Source: Candidatus Parcubacteria bacterium (GTDB taxonomy: Bacteria > Patescibacteriota > Minisyncoccia > Phycocordibacterales > Phycocordibacteraceae). Taken from it: 37,592 bases of DNA. The notes under the pieces are model-generated. The model did no database searches. It was not told the origin of the DNA and saw only the letters and a program-made list of their open reading frames with translations. Numbering within the stretch: the first letter of the stretch is position 1; each line of letters begins with the position of its first letter. Both the position numbers and the translations under genes were made by a program. The DNA is taken from contig JANLIU010000043.1 in assembly GCA_024654305.1 (NCBI GenBank), positions 1 to 37,592 on the forward strand, read 5' to 3'. Shown in pieces: positions 1 through 7,612 of the stretch.

Positions 1-144
1 GTGAGCTGATATGTCGACCCGTTCATCCTTCAACAATGTTCAGGACAAACGTTTCTGAATGTAATTATCGCGCGTAAAAAAGATTTGTGTAAGAAAAAAA
101 TGTGAAGTGTGGATAACTTTCGCGAAATAATTTTTCGCGAAAAA
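1..144. other. Intergenic segment left of murB
   Basis: No complete gene is visible here. On the minus strand an ATG near position 31-33, preceded by a GAAGG-like stretch, could open a gene that runs off the left edge (first residues M-N-G-S-T-Y-Q-L), but too few codons are present to support it. The segment is A+T-rich around 60-105. It holds one perfect DnaA-box sequence at 108-116 and the murB-side palindrome beginning at 121. Confidence 0.4.
108..116 (-). promoter_or_regulatory. Single perfect DnaA-box sequence
   Basis: The minus strand reads TTATCCACA, the consensus DnaA box, in an A+T-rich context. Only one perfect copy is visible and there is no dnaA or dnaN gene in the window, so it may be a chance or regulatory site and not an origin. 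Confidence 0.3.
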
Positions 145-154
145 TTATTTCGCG
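121..154 (-). terminator. Perfect 34-bp palindrome over the murB stop codon
   Basis: This is a fully self-complementary 34-base palindrome (CGCGAAATAATTTTT, then CGCG, then the mirror half). It starts inside the last codons of murB: the Ala-Lys-stop codons GCG AAA TAA are part of one arm. A long stem with A/T tracts on both strands suggests a transcript end or 3'-stabilising hairpin for the murB mRNA. No clean trailing U-run follows, so the terminator call is an inference. Confidence 0.55.
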
Positions 155-1242
155 TTTTCTACATTACCGACGTACTCCACTTCGCGTTCAAGACGGATGC
201 CGAATAATTTTTCAACCGCCTTCTGCATGTCGGAGGCAAGCCGTGCAATATCTTCCGCTCGTGCATTGCCGACATTGATGATGGAGAGCGTGTGTTGCGG
301 AGAAATGCCCGCCTCCCCGCGCACGTATCCTTTATGGAATTCAGTGTACTCGAGGAGAAATCCGGGAGCTATTTTATATGAGCCATCTGGCTGTTCCCAT
401 GCCCACGGACGCAGTGTTTCCGCCTTTTTCGCATCAAGCGCGCGGGCGCACATCTCGACCTGTGCATACTGCTCGGGCGAAACGAACGGCATATGGAAAA
501 AAGAACCCGCGCTCTTGAAAGAACGGCGACCCTCCATAATGAGTGAACCTTTTTCTTCGCGCATCGTGAGTACCGCATCCCGGACATCGGTCTGTGTCGG
601 CGCATGACCGAGTTTTTCTGCGAGCATGGTCATATCAAAACGGTTATCCCGATACGAGAGTTGCGCCGAAGGATCGCGCGAGAGCGCGAAGGTGGCGCTC
701 ACGACGACGTATCGTCCGCCTGTGTGGCCGAACATGCTGTCGTGGTAGGAAAAATCACACTGTTCTTTTTCAATCATCTTCAATCCGCCGGTTCGGTCAT
801 GCGTGTCCACTACTTCCGCATGCACGAACGTGTCACTCGTCTGCGCGCCATACGCGCCGAGATTTGCGACCACCGCTCCACCGACCGTGCCCGGCACGCC
901 GGAAAGACATTCGAGACCGCTGAAGCCGTGCTCGATGGAATACACGACGAAGTCGTCCCACATGACGCCGGAACCGACCGTCACCCATATTCGGTCGCCG
1001 TGTTCCGTGCAGGTGATGCCCCTGATGCGCATGGCGAGCACTACTCCGTCAAAGCCATCATCGGCAATGACGATGTTTGAACCGCCGCCGAGGACAAACA
1101 CGGGAAGAGCATGTTTATGTGCAAAGTTGAGTGCTTCCCTCACTTCCTCTACCGATTGTGGGGCAACAAAAAAACGCGCCTTCCCTCCCACGCCGAGAGT
1201 GGTGAATGGCGCGAGCAGGACGTTCTCTTGTACAATCATCAT
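145..1242 (-). CDS. murB: UDP-N-acetylenolpyruvoylglucosamine reductase (MurB)
   Basis: This enzyme reduces UDP-GlcNAc-enolpyruvate to UDP-MurNAc using FAD and NADPH, the second committed step of cytoplasmic peptidoglycan precursor synthesis. Family landmarks are in order: GVGGKARF near the N-terminus, the FAD-binding LGGGSNIV around residues 51-58, SGVPGTVGGAV in the middle, and SAGSFFHMP containing the catalytic serine. The C-terminal LEREVEYVG supplies the conserved acid. At 365 aa it is close to the longer, E. coli-like MurB type. The first ATG (1242) overlaps the stop of the upstream ligase as ATGA; a second in-frame ATG at 1239 sits at better spacing from an AAGGGA sequence, so either start is possible. 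Translational coupling to the ligase gene links cell-wall and glycan functions. Confidence 0.95.
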   Translation of the reverse strand: MMIVQENVLLAPFTTLGVGGKARFFVAPQSVEEVREALNFAHKHALPVFVLGGGSNIVIADDGFDGVVLAMRIRGITCTEHGDRIWVTVGSGVMWDDFVVYSIEHGFSGLECLSGVPGTVGGAVVANLGAYGAQTSDTFVHAEVVDTHDRTGGLKMIEKEQCDFSYHDSMFGHTGGRYVVVSATFALSRDPSAQLSYRDNRFDMTMLAEKLGHAPTQTDVRDAVLTMREEKGSLIMEGRRSFKSAGSFFHMPFVSPEQYAQVEMCARALDAKKAETLRPWAWEQPDGSYKIAPGFLLEYTEFHKGYVRGEAGISPQHTLSIINVGNARAEDIARLASDMQKAVEKLFGIRLEREVEYVGNVENAK

Positions 1243-3407
1243 TTCCCTTGCAGTATCTGCTTTATCGCGGAGGCACCGGCGGATGCCGCATCGGGGAAGA
1301 GTTTTACCGCGGTGTTGATTGTGGCAATGGCATTTGCTCTATCGCCCGATGCGTAGTAGGCGGCTGCGAGGGAGAACCATGATTCGACGGTGGCATCGGG
1401 TTTGTTCGCGCGCATCTTCCATATGCGTATGAGATGCGGCCAATCTTTCGCGCGATAATACGCGGCCGCGAGAATGTCGCTATTCACATTCGTCGTACCG
1501 AAGGCCGCCATCAATACTTTGTCGGCCGCGGCCGAATCGCCGGCGGCAATGTCGCCGGCGGCGGCATAGAGGGCGAGGTCGGTAAACTGAGGGCCGAGCT
1601 GGTACGCCGTATTGAAATCCGCCTGCGCCGCTTTCGTGTTGCCCGCATCCCATTCGGTCACACCCGCCTCAATCCACATCCCTTCTTTCGAAGGCGAGAG
1701 AGCGATGGCCGCCTGAATCTCCGTAAGCGCATTCGCACTGTCTCCTGCAGCGCGATACACGTAAAAAAGTTCCAGATGCCCGCGCGCATCAAGCGGATAG
1801 CTCGCAATCTGCTTTTTCATTTCGCTCACCGCAAACGAGAACGCCTGCTGTTTTTCCGTATCGGTCGCTTGTGAACTCTGCACGACCGACATGGCAAAAG
1901 AGACCAGCTGTTCACGCATCTCCTGTGCCGCAAAGGCCGGATGCGCCGCGAGCTCTTGGAATGTGGCGAGATTCCCCGAGATGCCGACGGGAGAGGGCGA
2001 GAGCGCGGTAATGAGCTTGGTCGCCACCTGCATCCCGGGGACATTGACGAACCAGATGAGAACGCCAGCAACGGCCACTGCAATCGGAAGCGCGTAGGTC
2101 ACACCGTCGGTAGACGTAATTTCAGGCGCATTCTCAAGCTGCGTGAGAGGCCGCGCGACTTGCGAGTCGATAAGCGCGAGGAGCGCAAAGAAATATACGT
2201 ACGAGTAGAGATTATCAAAGACAAAAAGATTGTGGACGGCGTAGCCGACGAGCGCGGCGGTGAGCGCGATGCGTTCGGGGCGCGAAAGCTCGGAACTCCT
2301 CCAGAGTAGAACGATTGCAGAACCGAAGAGCGAGAGATACAAGAGAAACGCCGGCACGCCTCCCGCGGAAAGCCAGTCAATGAAGGCGTTGTGCGCCCTA
2401 TCAAACCACTGCTCCTGATGGTAGAGCGACGGGTCATAGTATGTATTGAAGACATAATTGAAACCCTCTTGTCCCCAACCGACGATAGGCCGCTCAAGAG
2501 CCCCCTGAAACGCCATGTGCCAAATCGTGCGGCGTACCTGGAGGTCAGCCCATGAAATGGAAGCAACACGCTGGAGCACATGATTTCCTTGTACAAAAGA
2601 GGAGTTGCGCGCGAGATAGAAGCTGCCTGCGAGGATGACGATAAGTGCGAGTGCGAGTGCCGCTCCCTGCCGAGCGCGTTTCCCCGCGGTGACCGCGGTG
2701 AGAAGTGCCGCAAGCGCGAGCGCGAGAACGAGTCCTACGATGGTACCGCGCGTCTCGGTGAAGAAAATAAGTATCGCTTCCAGAACAGCGAGCGCGATTA
2801 AGGACCATTTGAGCCACGAGTATTTCTCGGTCAGCGCGAGCCAGAGCGCGATGAATACATTGAAGAGGAAATAAATGGCGAGATAGGCGGAATTGCCGAG
2901 CGATGCATCGATGCGTGTCGACCCTTGATGAATCGGAGCCCAACCTGCAAGTTGGAAAAGTGCATGCCCACTGATGTAGAGCGAGACGATGAGCGACCAT
3001 AGGAACCATGCGCGCCACTTCTTTCCCACTCGCAATACGGCACCAGCGGCAAAGAAGAACCCAAGCAGATGAATGAGCATCACCCATCCCTCCATGCGCT
3101 CAAAATTGCTCCAGAAGGCTTTTGCGGCATTCAGCGCGAACGCGTCCGCGATGAACATCCACACGACAAAGGCGACGACCGCCGCACCGACCCACGAGAA
3201 GCGCGGACGGTATTCTTTATCGAGAAGCGCGAGCACCGCCCATGCGGCGACCGCTATCTCAACAAGAATGCGGAAATAGAATGCCTTGCCGGTGATAAAG
3301 GGGAAGAAATACCCGTTCGCGACAATGAGCGGCATAATCGGGACGAGGAAAAGCGCCCCGAGCGCTATCCATTTGGCAATCTGTTTCGCCATACCGTCAC
3401 TCTGCAT
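1239..3407 (-). CDS. O-antigen ligase/polymerase-like membrane protein with C-terminal TPR domain
   Basis: This is a polytopic inner-membrane protein of the Wzy/WaaL/PglL type, which transfers a lipid-linked glycan to an acceptor or polymerises repeat units on the outer face of the membrane. About a dozen hydrophobic segments fill residues 10-450. The Wzy_C signature loop is present (RRTIWHMAFQGALERP, WGQEGFNYVF, then AHNAFIDWLSAGG), with the extracytoplasmic loop expected to hold the active residues. Residues about 490-722 are soluble and carry TPR-like repeats (for example HLELFYVYRAAGDSANALTE). The length, 722 aa, is well above a plain ligase because of this tail. The gene is coupled to murB by an ATGA overlap and has an extended -10 (TGGTATCAT) just upstream. 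It could be the ligase for the glycan encoded to its right; acceptor unknown. Confidence 0.82.
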   Translation of the reverse strand: MQSDGMAKQIAKWIALGALFLVPIMPLIVANGYFFPFITGKAFYFRILVEIAVAAWAVLALLDKEYRPRFSWVGAAVVAFVVWMFIADAFALNAAKAFWSNFERMEGWVMLIHLLGFFFAAGAVLRVGKKWRAWFLWSLIVSLYISGHALFQLAGWAPIHQGSTRIDASLGNSAYLAIYFLFNVFIALWLALTEKYSWLKWSLIALAVLEAILIFFTETRGTIVGLVLALALAALLTAVTAGKRARQGAALALALIVILAGSFYLARNSSFVQGNHVLQRVASISWADLQVRRTIWHMAFQGALERPIVGWGQEGFNYVFNTYYDPSLYHQEQWFDRAHNAFIDWLSAGGVPAFLLYLSLFGSAIVLLWRSSELSRPERIALTAALVGYAVHNLFVFDNLYSYVYFFALLALIDSQVARPLTQLENAPEITSTDGVTYALPIAVAVAGVLIWFVNVPGMQVATKLITALSPSPVGISGNLATFQELAAHPAFAAQEMREQLVSFAMSVVQSSQATDTEKQQAFSFAVSEMKKQIASYPLDARGHLELFYVYRAAGDSANALTEIQAAIALSPSKEGMWIEAGVTEWDAGNTKAAQADFNTAYQLGPQFTDLALYAAAGDIAAGDSAAADKVLMAAFGTTNVNSDILAAAYYRAKDWPHLIRIWKMRANKPDATVESWFSLAAAYYASGDRANAIATINTAVKLFPDAASAGASAIKQILQGK

Positions 3408-3417
3408 GATGTGGGCT

Positions 3418-3426
3418 ATGATACCA
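3418..3426 (-). promoter_or_regulatory. Extended -10 promoter for ligase-murB
   Basis: The minus strand reads TGGTATCAT, i.e. TG-n-TATCAT, ending 10 nt before the ligase ATG. Transcription would start 0-3 nt before the codon, giving an almost leaderless mRNA. Confidence 0.5.
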
Positions 3427-3427
3427 C

Positions 3428-3463
3428 AAAGCGCGGACGCCCCCGGAGGGGCGTTCGCGCTTT
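3428..3463 (-). terminator. Strong hairpin between secreted-protein gene and ligase
   Basis: Arms 3428-3435/3456-3463 (AAAGCGCG/CGCGCTTT) and 3437-3443/3448-3454 (ACGCCCC/GGGGCGT) form a 15-bp stem with a single mismatch and a four-base CGGA loop. It lies after the stop of the 3492-4298 gene and just before the ligase promoter, as expected of a terminator. The trailing U-run is weak. Confidence 0.6.
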
Positions 3464-3491
3464 CTACATTCTATCTTCTATATTCTTCTGC

Positions 3492-4298
3492 TCAGAACCG
3501 CCAGCTGAAGAGTCCCCACATCTTCTGCTCTTTCTGGGCGAGGTCTTGGAGCCGCGCCTGGGCAGTCTGGAGCGCCGTTATCTGCGCCTTAAGTACTATT
3601 TGAATATCTGCCGAGACATTGGCTCCCTCGAGAAGCTTAGTGAGGTCGTCGATACGCTGCTGATTCTGCGCGACTGCTTGCGAAATCACGTCTGCGGCCG
3701 CGCTATCACCACCGAAGAAGAGGCGCGCAAGGAGACTGCGCGACTGTATCTTTGCCTCAGCGTTCGTCGTGGTTGCGACCGAGTCATTCATCTGCTTCGC
3801 AATTTCTGATACCTGCGAACCGATACCGCCAAGAAGGTCTTTAGAGGCGAGGAGACTATGCACCGCGAGGCGAACCGGGTTCGCGTTCTTCATGAGACCC
3901 TGGTTCTCAGGCGTCGTACTCGCCTCTTCATCATCGAGCTCGAGTCTGCGATTTTCAATCTTTTGCTTCAGGTCATCAAGCGAGAACGCTCGGTCCCCAT
4001 CATCCTCAAGTTCGAGTTCGAGTTCGTCCTGATCTTCGCCCACTGCTTCATCATCATCTTGACCCACGTTCGCCACCATTGGTCGATCTTTCTGTTCTTC
4101 AACTTTATTCTCTTCGTCTCCGGATTCGCCGACACGAACAGTCCCGGTCGCCGAAGCATCCGTCCCGCGTGCCTGGATGCCCACCTGCGCCTGAATGCCG
4201 TCCTCGCCGCCGCCGTTCTCGGCGAGCGCCATAGCCGGCACAGCAAGCATTGCGAGCGCCAGCGCGGAAACCCCTGCTCTATATATATGTTTATTCAT
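3492..4298 (-). CDS. Secreted protein of unknown function, acidic linker plus coiled coil
   Basis: I do not recognise a characterised function. Residues 1-26 form a classical signal peptide (basic MNKHIYR, hydrophobic ALALAMLAVPA, AMA-type cleavage site), so the mature protein is exported. A polar, strongly acidic stretch follows around residues 65-115, including GEDQDELELELEDDGD, then a helical region (DLKQKIENRRLELDDEEAS). The C-terminal part starts near NPVRLAVHSLLA and contains GGIGSQVSEIAKQMNDS and heptad-like helices (QNQQRIDDLTKLLE, QITALQTAQARLQDLAQKEQ), ending in GLFSWRF. From memory, this C-terminal layout resembles uncharacterised Parcubacteria secreted proteins. The gene is monocistronic between two hairpin/promoter regions. 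No ribosome site is placed well against the ATG. Confidence 0.7.
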   Translation of the reverse strand: MNKHIYRAGVSALALAMLAVPAMALAENGGGEDGIQAQVGIQARGTDASATGTVRVGESGDEENKVEEQKDRPMVANVGQDDDEAVGEDQDELELELEDDGDRAFSLDDLKQKIENRRLELDDEEASTTPENQGLMKNANPVRLAVHSLLASKDLLGGIGSQVSEIAKQMNDSVATTTNAEAKIQSRSLLARLFFGGDSAAADVISQAVAQNQQRIDDLTKLLEGANVSADIQIVLKAQITALQTAQARLQDLAQKEQKMWGLFSWRF

Positions 4299-4338
4299 GT
4301 AGTTAATGACGTTACTCTGGGATAATGATTACCTCCCT

Positions 4339-4344
4339 AGTATA
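4339..4344 (-). promoter_or_regulatory. Candidate -10 (TATACT) for the secreted-protein gene
   Basis: TATACT on the minus strand lies 40 nt before the ATG at 4298. A start about 7 nt downstream would give a leader of roughly 30 nt containing AGGGAGG near its 5' end, too far from the ATG to act as a normal Shine-Dalgarno site. It differs from the leaderless pattern elsewhere in the window. Confidence 0.35.
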
Positions 4345-4385
4345 CACCCCCTTATCGCATGCGTTATCGGTCCTGGAGCGCCCGG

Positions 4386-5423
4386 TTAATGACCCGCATG
4401 TAGCTTTGCACTGACAGCGGAGAGAATCATCTCATCTGAAATATCGTATACGCAGCGACGGTACGACTTGCCCTCTTCCCAAGCTGCACACACTTCCCCC
4501 GGTACACCACATACACAATTCTTCTTCTCGGAGAGGAGTGTCGCATTCGGGTTGTAGGTCGGTAACCACATCGGATCTTTCTGTTGGGCGAGGACGACGC
4601 TCGGCGCGTGGAGCACGCCCGCGATATGTGTGGGTCCGGTATCGACACCGATGTAGAGTCTCGCATGTTCAATAAGGCCGGCGACCTCCAAAAGAGGACG
4701 ATTTATAGCGCAGAAGACACCTTCATCAACCGAGAATGCGATCTTATGCGCTTGCTCACGATCGACTCCAGCGCCAGTAATCACAATCCCGTAGGCAGGA
4801 TATTTTCGGCGCAATTCCTGCACGAGATGTATCCACCGCCGTAGCGGCATCGTCTTGCTGGTCGCCATGTGCGGGAACGGATGCAACACGATATACGGCT
4901 TCGCCACGAAAGGAAAGTCAGATGGAAGTGACGAGAGGAGCCGCAGGTGCGGCGGAGAGCCAATCGGATCGGTCGACAGAGAAGCGAGCGCGGCGGCGGC
5001 ACGGAGGTTATCAATGTACCGTTTATTCTGGTCATGAGCGATGACGGCGCTGTACGGCTGCCACATTCCTCCATCGGCAAATGCAATCACGCGATCGCCG
5101 CGCAAGATAAAGAGGAAGGAAAGTATTTTCAAAATGAACGGCCGCGCCCCCCACGGCGGCGGAGCGATAACGATGGATTGGGTTGCAAAAAGAGGAAGAA
5201 TGGCCTTGAACGCTCCGAGAGGAGATGAAGAAACCGGAATGACCGTAATTGCCGGATATGCTTTGACCAGTTCAGCGATAAACGGCGCATTGCGCCGCAC
5301 CAGATACGCAATCTTCACATGCGGCATCTCGCGAGTAATCTCCGCAAAAAGTGATGCGACCATGACGGCGTCCCCGATGTGCCCACCGGTCGGTAGCCAG
5401 ATGAGTTGTGTCGGTCGTTCCAT
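4386..5423 (-). CDS. Glycosyltransferase family 9 (heptosyltransferase-like)
   Basis: This is a cytoplasmic or membrane-peripheral GT-B fold glycosyltransferase related to the ADP-heptose:LPS heptosyltransferases. The N-terminal half starts LPTGGHIGDAVMVASLFAE, the family's GxxGD nucleotide/acceptor loop. The C-terminal half has VLHPFPHMATSKTMP, then LIEHARLYIGVDTGPTHIA, the GT9 signature with the conserved D-T-G-P-x-H. The C-terminus carries a small cysteine cluster, CVCGVPGEVC, possibly structural. At 345 aa it is full length. CPR bacteria lack LPS, so the sugar donor and acceptor are unknown; addition of a hexose or heptose to a surface glycan is the likely role. It is divergent from the flippase gene across an 86-95 nt control region. 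Confidence 0.85.
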   Translation of the reverse strand: MERPTQLIWLPTGGHIGDAVMVASLFAEITREMPHVKIAYLVRRNAPFIAELVKAYPAITVIPVSSSPLGAFKAILPLFATQSIVIAPPPWGARPFILKILSFLFILRGDRVIAFADGGMWQPYSAVIAHDQNKRYIDNLRAAAALASLSTDPIGSPPHLRLLSSLPSDFPFVAKPYIVLHPFPHMATSKTMPLRRWIHLVQELRRKYPAYGIVITGAGVDREQAHKIAFSVDEGVFCAINRPLLEVAGLIEHARLYIGVDTGPTHIAGVLHAPSVVLAQQKDPMWLPTYNPNATLLSEKKNCVCGVPGEVCAAWEEGKSYRRCVYDISDEMILSAVSAKLHAGH

Positions 5424-5474
5424 GTCGTTTAGGGAAGTGACACTTCGAGAGACTGCTTCAGGTTATATATTTCG

Positions 5475-5500
5475 GGCGCCAGCGACTTATGCATGGCGCC
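5475..5500. promoter_or_regulatory. Inverted repeat in the GT9/flippase divergent region
   Basis: GGCGCCA (5475-5481) and TGGCGCC (5494-5500) are perfect 7-bp arms with a 12-nt spacer, directly upstream of the TATACT box at 5504. The position over the -35 region is suited to a repressor or activator site. Function is inferred only. Confidence 0.4.
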
Positions 5501-5501
5501 T

Positions 5502-5509
5502 AGTATACT
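5502..5509. promoter_or_regulatory. Palindromic -10 (AGTATACT), possible bidirectional promoter
   Basis: AGTATACT is its own reverse complement, so a TATACT -10 box reads on both strands. On the plus strand it ends 9 nt before the ATG at 5519 of the flippase gene. On the minus strand it would drive GT9 with a leader of about 75 nt. Confidence 0.5.
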
Positions 5510-5518
5510 ATGAGCGAT

Positions 5519-6787
5519 ATGCCAGAACGAATACGCCGTGTCACCGTGCGCGCTCTGCGCTGGAGCGAGAAGTATACCAAGACCGATATGGTGTATCTCG
5601 CGAGCGTCGGGCTGTGGACCAATTTGAACTTCGTTATTACGACGGTTCTCGCCCTCCTGCTCTCGGTCGCTTTCGCCAATCTCCTGCCGCGCGAGGTGTA
5701 CGGTAACTATCAGTACCTCCTATCGCTTTCTGCGCTCCTCGGCGCTATTTGCCTCACGGGAATGGGCGGCGCCGTGGCACAATCAGTCGCACGCGGGTAT
5801 GAGGGCGACTTGCGGGCGGGCGTCGCCGCACAGCTCTGGTGGAATCTTGTTCCAACAACTATCGGACTCGCGGGAGCCGCGTACTACGCGCTCCACGGCA
5901 ATGGGATGCTCGCGATCGGTCTCGTCATCATTGCGCTCCTTGCACCGAATATCAATGCATTCGGGACCTATAGCACTTTTCTCGCTGGGAAAAGAGAATT
6001 CAAACGCTCCTTCGTCTACGGCATCCTCATTAACATGGCTTACTACGCCGCCATATTTCTCTCTATCTATTTTTTCAAGGATGCGACGGTGCTTATCTTC
6101 GTCAATCTCGCAGTAAATCTCGCGGTGACAATATTCGCGTATGTCCGAACGCTCCGCATCTACGCTCCGAACGATCGCACCGACCCAGAGACCATCCCGT
6201 ACGGCGCGCATCTCTCGGTCATGAATGCATTCAGTACCATCATCTCCCAACTCGACAGCGTCCTCGTCTTCCATTTCCTCGGGCCGGTACAGCTTGCTGT
6301 GTACAGCTTCGCGACGATGATCCCCGAACGCTTCGGAGCGGCGCTCAACTTCATTGGCACCGCCGCATACCCCAAGTTCGCAACTCGCACGCTCGTTGAG
6401 TTGCGCGATACCATCATCTCCAAGACATTCCGCGCCGCCCTTGCCGGCGCGGCGGGCGCGCTGGTCTACATCCTTGCGGCGCCGTTCTTGTTCGGGCTCC
6501 TGTTTCCGAAGTATCTCGATGTCATTCCCTATACGCAGTTGTATGCGGTCATCATCATTCTCTTACCAGCCAATCTCGTCTCCATCGCCTTGCAGGCCCA
6601 GCGGCTCAAGACTGAACTGTATGTGACGAGTTTCGTGAGCCCCATCCTGCTCATAACGCTCCAGATCCCGCTCTTGCTTGCCTACGGCATCCTGGGCATG
6701 CTCGTCGCACGCATCATCACGGACGCCGCTAATGTCGTTATCGGAATCGTACTCCTCTTCCGGGCGACGCGCCGGAATGCTCTCTAA
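5519..6787 (+). CDS. Wzx-like polysaccharide flippase (MATE/PST superfamily)
   Basis: This is an integral membrane exporter predicted to flip lipid-linked oligosaccharide across the cytoplasmic membrane. About 12 hydrophobic helices span the protein, with the typical Wzx start (WTNLNFVITTVLALLLSVAF, then LPREVYGNYQYLLSLSALL) and the mid-protein ISQLDSVLVFHFLGPVQLAVY, a family hallmark. Its 422 aa is normal. An ATG at 5510 lies in frame, but the TATACT box ends at 5509, so a transcript from it would start after that codon; the second ATG at 5519 (MPERIRRV) is therefore preferred and would be leaderless. The stop overlaps the stop of the convergent deacetylase gene by 4 nt. It is the only flippase-like gene here and probably serves the whole locus. 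Confidence 0.87.
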   Translation: MPERIRRVTVRALRWSEKYTKTDMVYLASVGLWTNLNFVITTVLALLLSVAFANLLPREVYGNYQYLLSLSALLGAICLTGMGGAVAQSVARGYEGDLRAGVAAQLWWNLVPTTIGLAGAAYYALHGNGMLAIGLVIIALLAPNINAFGTYSTFLAGKREFKRSFVYGILINMAYYAAIFLSIYFFKDATVLIFVNLAVNLAVTIFAYVRTLRIYAPNDRTDPETIPYGAHLSVMNAFSTIISQLDSVLVFHFLGPVQLAVYSFATMIPERFGAALNFIGTAAYPKFATRTLVELRDTIISKTFRAALAGAAGALVYILAAPFLFGLLFPKYLDVIPYTQLYAVIIILLPANLVSIALQAQRLKTELYVTSFVSPILLITLQIPLLLAYGILGMLVARIITDAANVVIGIVLLFRATRRNAL

Positions 6788-7566
6788 GAGAAAAGGGAGC
6801 TCGACGCAACGAATGCAGCTCCATGTTCGCGCGCTTTCTCTATCAAACGAAGCAGGCGTTCCTTCTTCTCATTCGTGTAGAAATGCAAGTGCGTAACGAC
6901 GACGAAGATGCCGTCCTTCTGCTTCGCATACGCGAGCCCGTCGAACACATCAGTATCTTCAAGCCGGTAGGAACATGCCTCTTTGTGCTTACCGAAATCG
7001 AGTACGGAGGGATACGCGGGAAATGATGTCTGGAATGCGTGCACGAGCCGAAACAAAAGCATCATGAAAAAAATCCGCAGGTAGGCAAAGCGCGGTATCC
7101 AGTTGCGGAGCCCTGCCCCGCGGCCGCGGATGATATTCATGTGCGTCGCCTCTACGGCGCGCACGCCATGGCTCCCTATCCAATCATGCGGAGGAACAAA
7201 AATATTCTTGAACTGCGCGCCGAATGTTTTTTGCAATTCTTCTTTCCCGCGCCGCGTATCATCCACGAGACCGCTCGTCTTCGAGTATTCGTAGCCGTTG
7301 TTTGTCTCGTGCGTCGTGCCGTGCTGGAGTATCTCAATGAGCGGGTTGCTTCTCACGTACGAGACGAGTTCCGTGTTCCCATGTATCGGATACTCTTTGT
7401 TTTCTGCTTGAACCCCCGCTGTATACACATCGCTCACCGGCTTCACAAACGGGATTGCCGAGAAGCCGACCGGAATGCCCTGCGCAAAAATATCGGCATA
7501 CCACCGCTCGATATCGGCAGACTTCGAGAAATAGTTAAGGTCGTCGTCCCGGATAACGAATCGCAT
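6784..7566 (-). CDS. Polysaccharide deacetylase-like protein (DUF2334-type)
   Basis: This is a predicted metal-dependent deacetylase of the NodB/DUF2334 fold, expected to remove N- or O-acetyl groups from a sugar. The metal triad is visible: the aspartate cluster RDDD at residues 6-9 and HGTTH (His82 and His86 from the chosen start). PPHDWIG supplies another family motif. No signal peptide is apparent; one hydrophobic stretch (LRIFFMMLLF) lies in the second half. An upstream in-frame ATG at 7578 would add four residues, but a TATGCT box at 7574-7579 ends exactly 7 nt before the ATG at 7566, favouring the shorter start (MRFVIRDDD). It is convergent with the flippase and divergent from the GT-C gene with only 46 nt between start codons. 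Confidence 0.75.
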   Translation of the reverse strand: MRFVIRDDDLNYFSKSADIERWYADIFAQGIPVGFSAIPFVKPVSDVYTAGVQAENKEYPIHGNTELVSYVRSNPLIEILQHGTTHETNNGYEYSKTSGLVDDTRRGKEELQKTFGAQFKNIFVPPHDWIGSHGVRAVEATHMNIIRGRGAGLRNWIPRFAYLRIFFMMLLFRLVHAFQTSFPAYPSVLDFGKHKEACSYRLEDTDVFDGLAYAKQKDGIFVVVTHLHFYTNEKKERLLRLIEKAREHGAAFVASSSLFS

Positions 7567-7573
7567 TCTGTTC

Positions 7574-7579
7574 AGCATA
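7574..7579 (-). promoter_or_regulatory. -10 (TATGCT) for leaderless deacetylase gene
   Basis: TATGCT on the minus strand is followed by 7 nt and then the ATG at 7566. The match to TATAAT is 4 of 6, weaker than the other examples, but the spacing is the same. Confidence 0.4.
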
Positions 7580-7595
7580 CTCCTATAACTGATGA

Positions 7596-7604
7596 TGATA
7601 CAAT
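7596..7604 (+). promoter_or_regulatory. Extended -10 (TGATACAAT) for leaderless GT-C gene
   Basis: TG at 7596-7597, one base, then TACAAT at 7599-7604, followed by 8 nt and the ATG at 7613. No -35 match is evident, which is usual for extended -10 promoters. Confidence 0.6.
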
Positions 7605-7612
7605 CTCGTTAC

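Noticed and set aside
108-116. Replication origin
   Set aside because: A single DnaA box without dnaA, dnaN, repeated boxes or visible skew evidence is not enough.
3069-3809. Plus-strand 246-codon open frame across the ligase and secreted-protein genes
   Set aside because: It spans the terminator/promoter region between two well-supported minus genes and has a low-complexity, charged translation.
3492-4298. Calcium-binding EF-hand or dockerin in the acidic stretch
   Set aside because: The Asp/Glu run lacks the spaced D-x-D-x-D-G loop pattern; it reads as an acidic linker.
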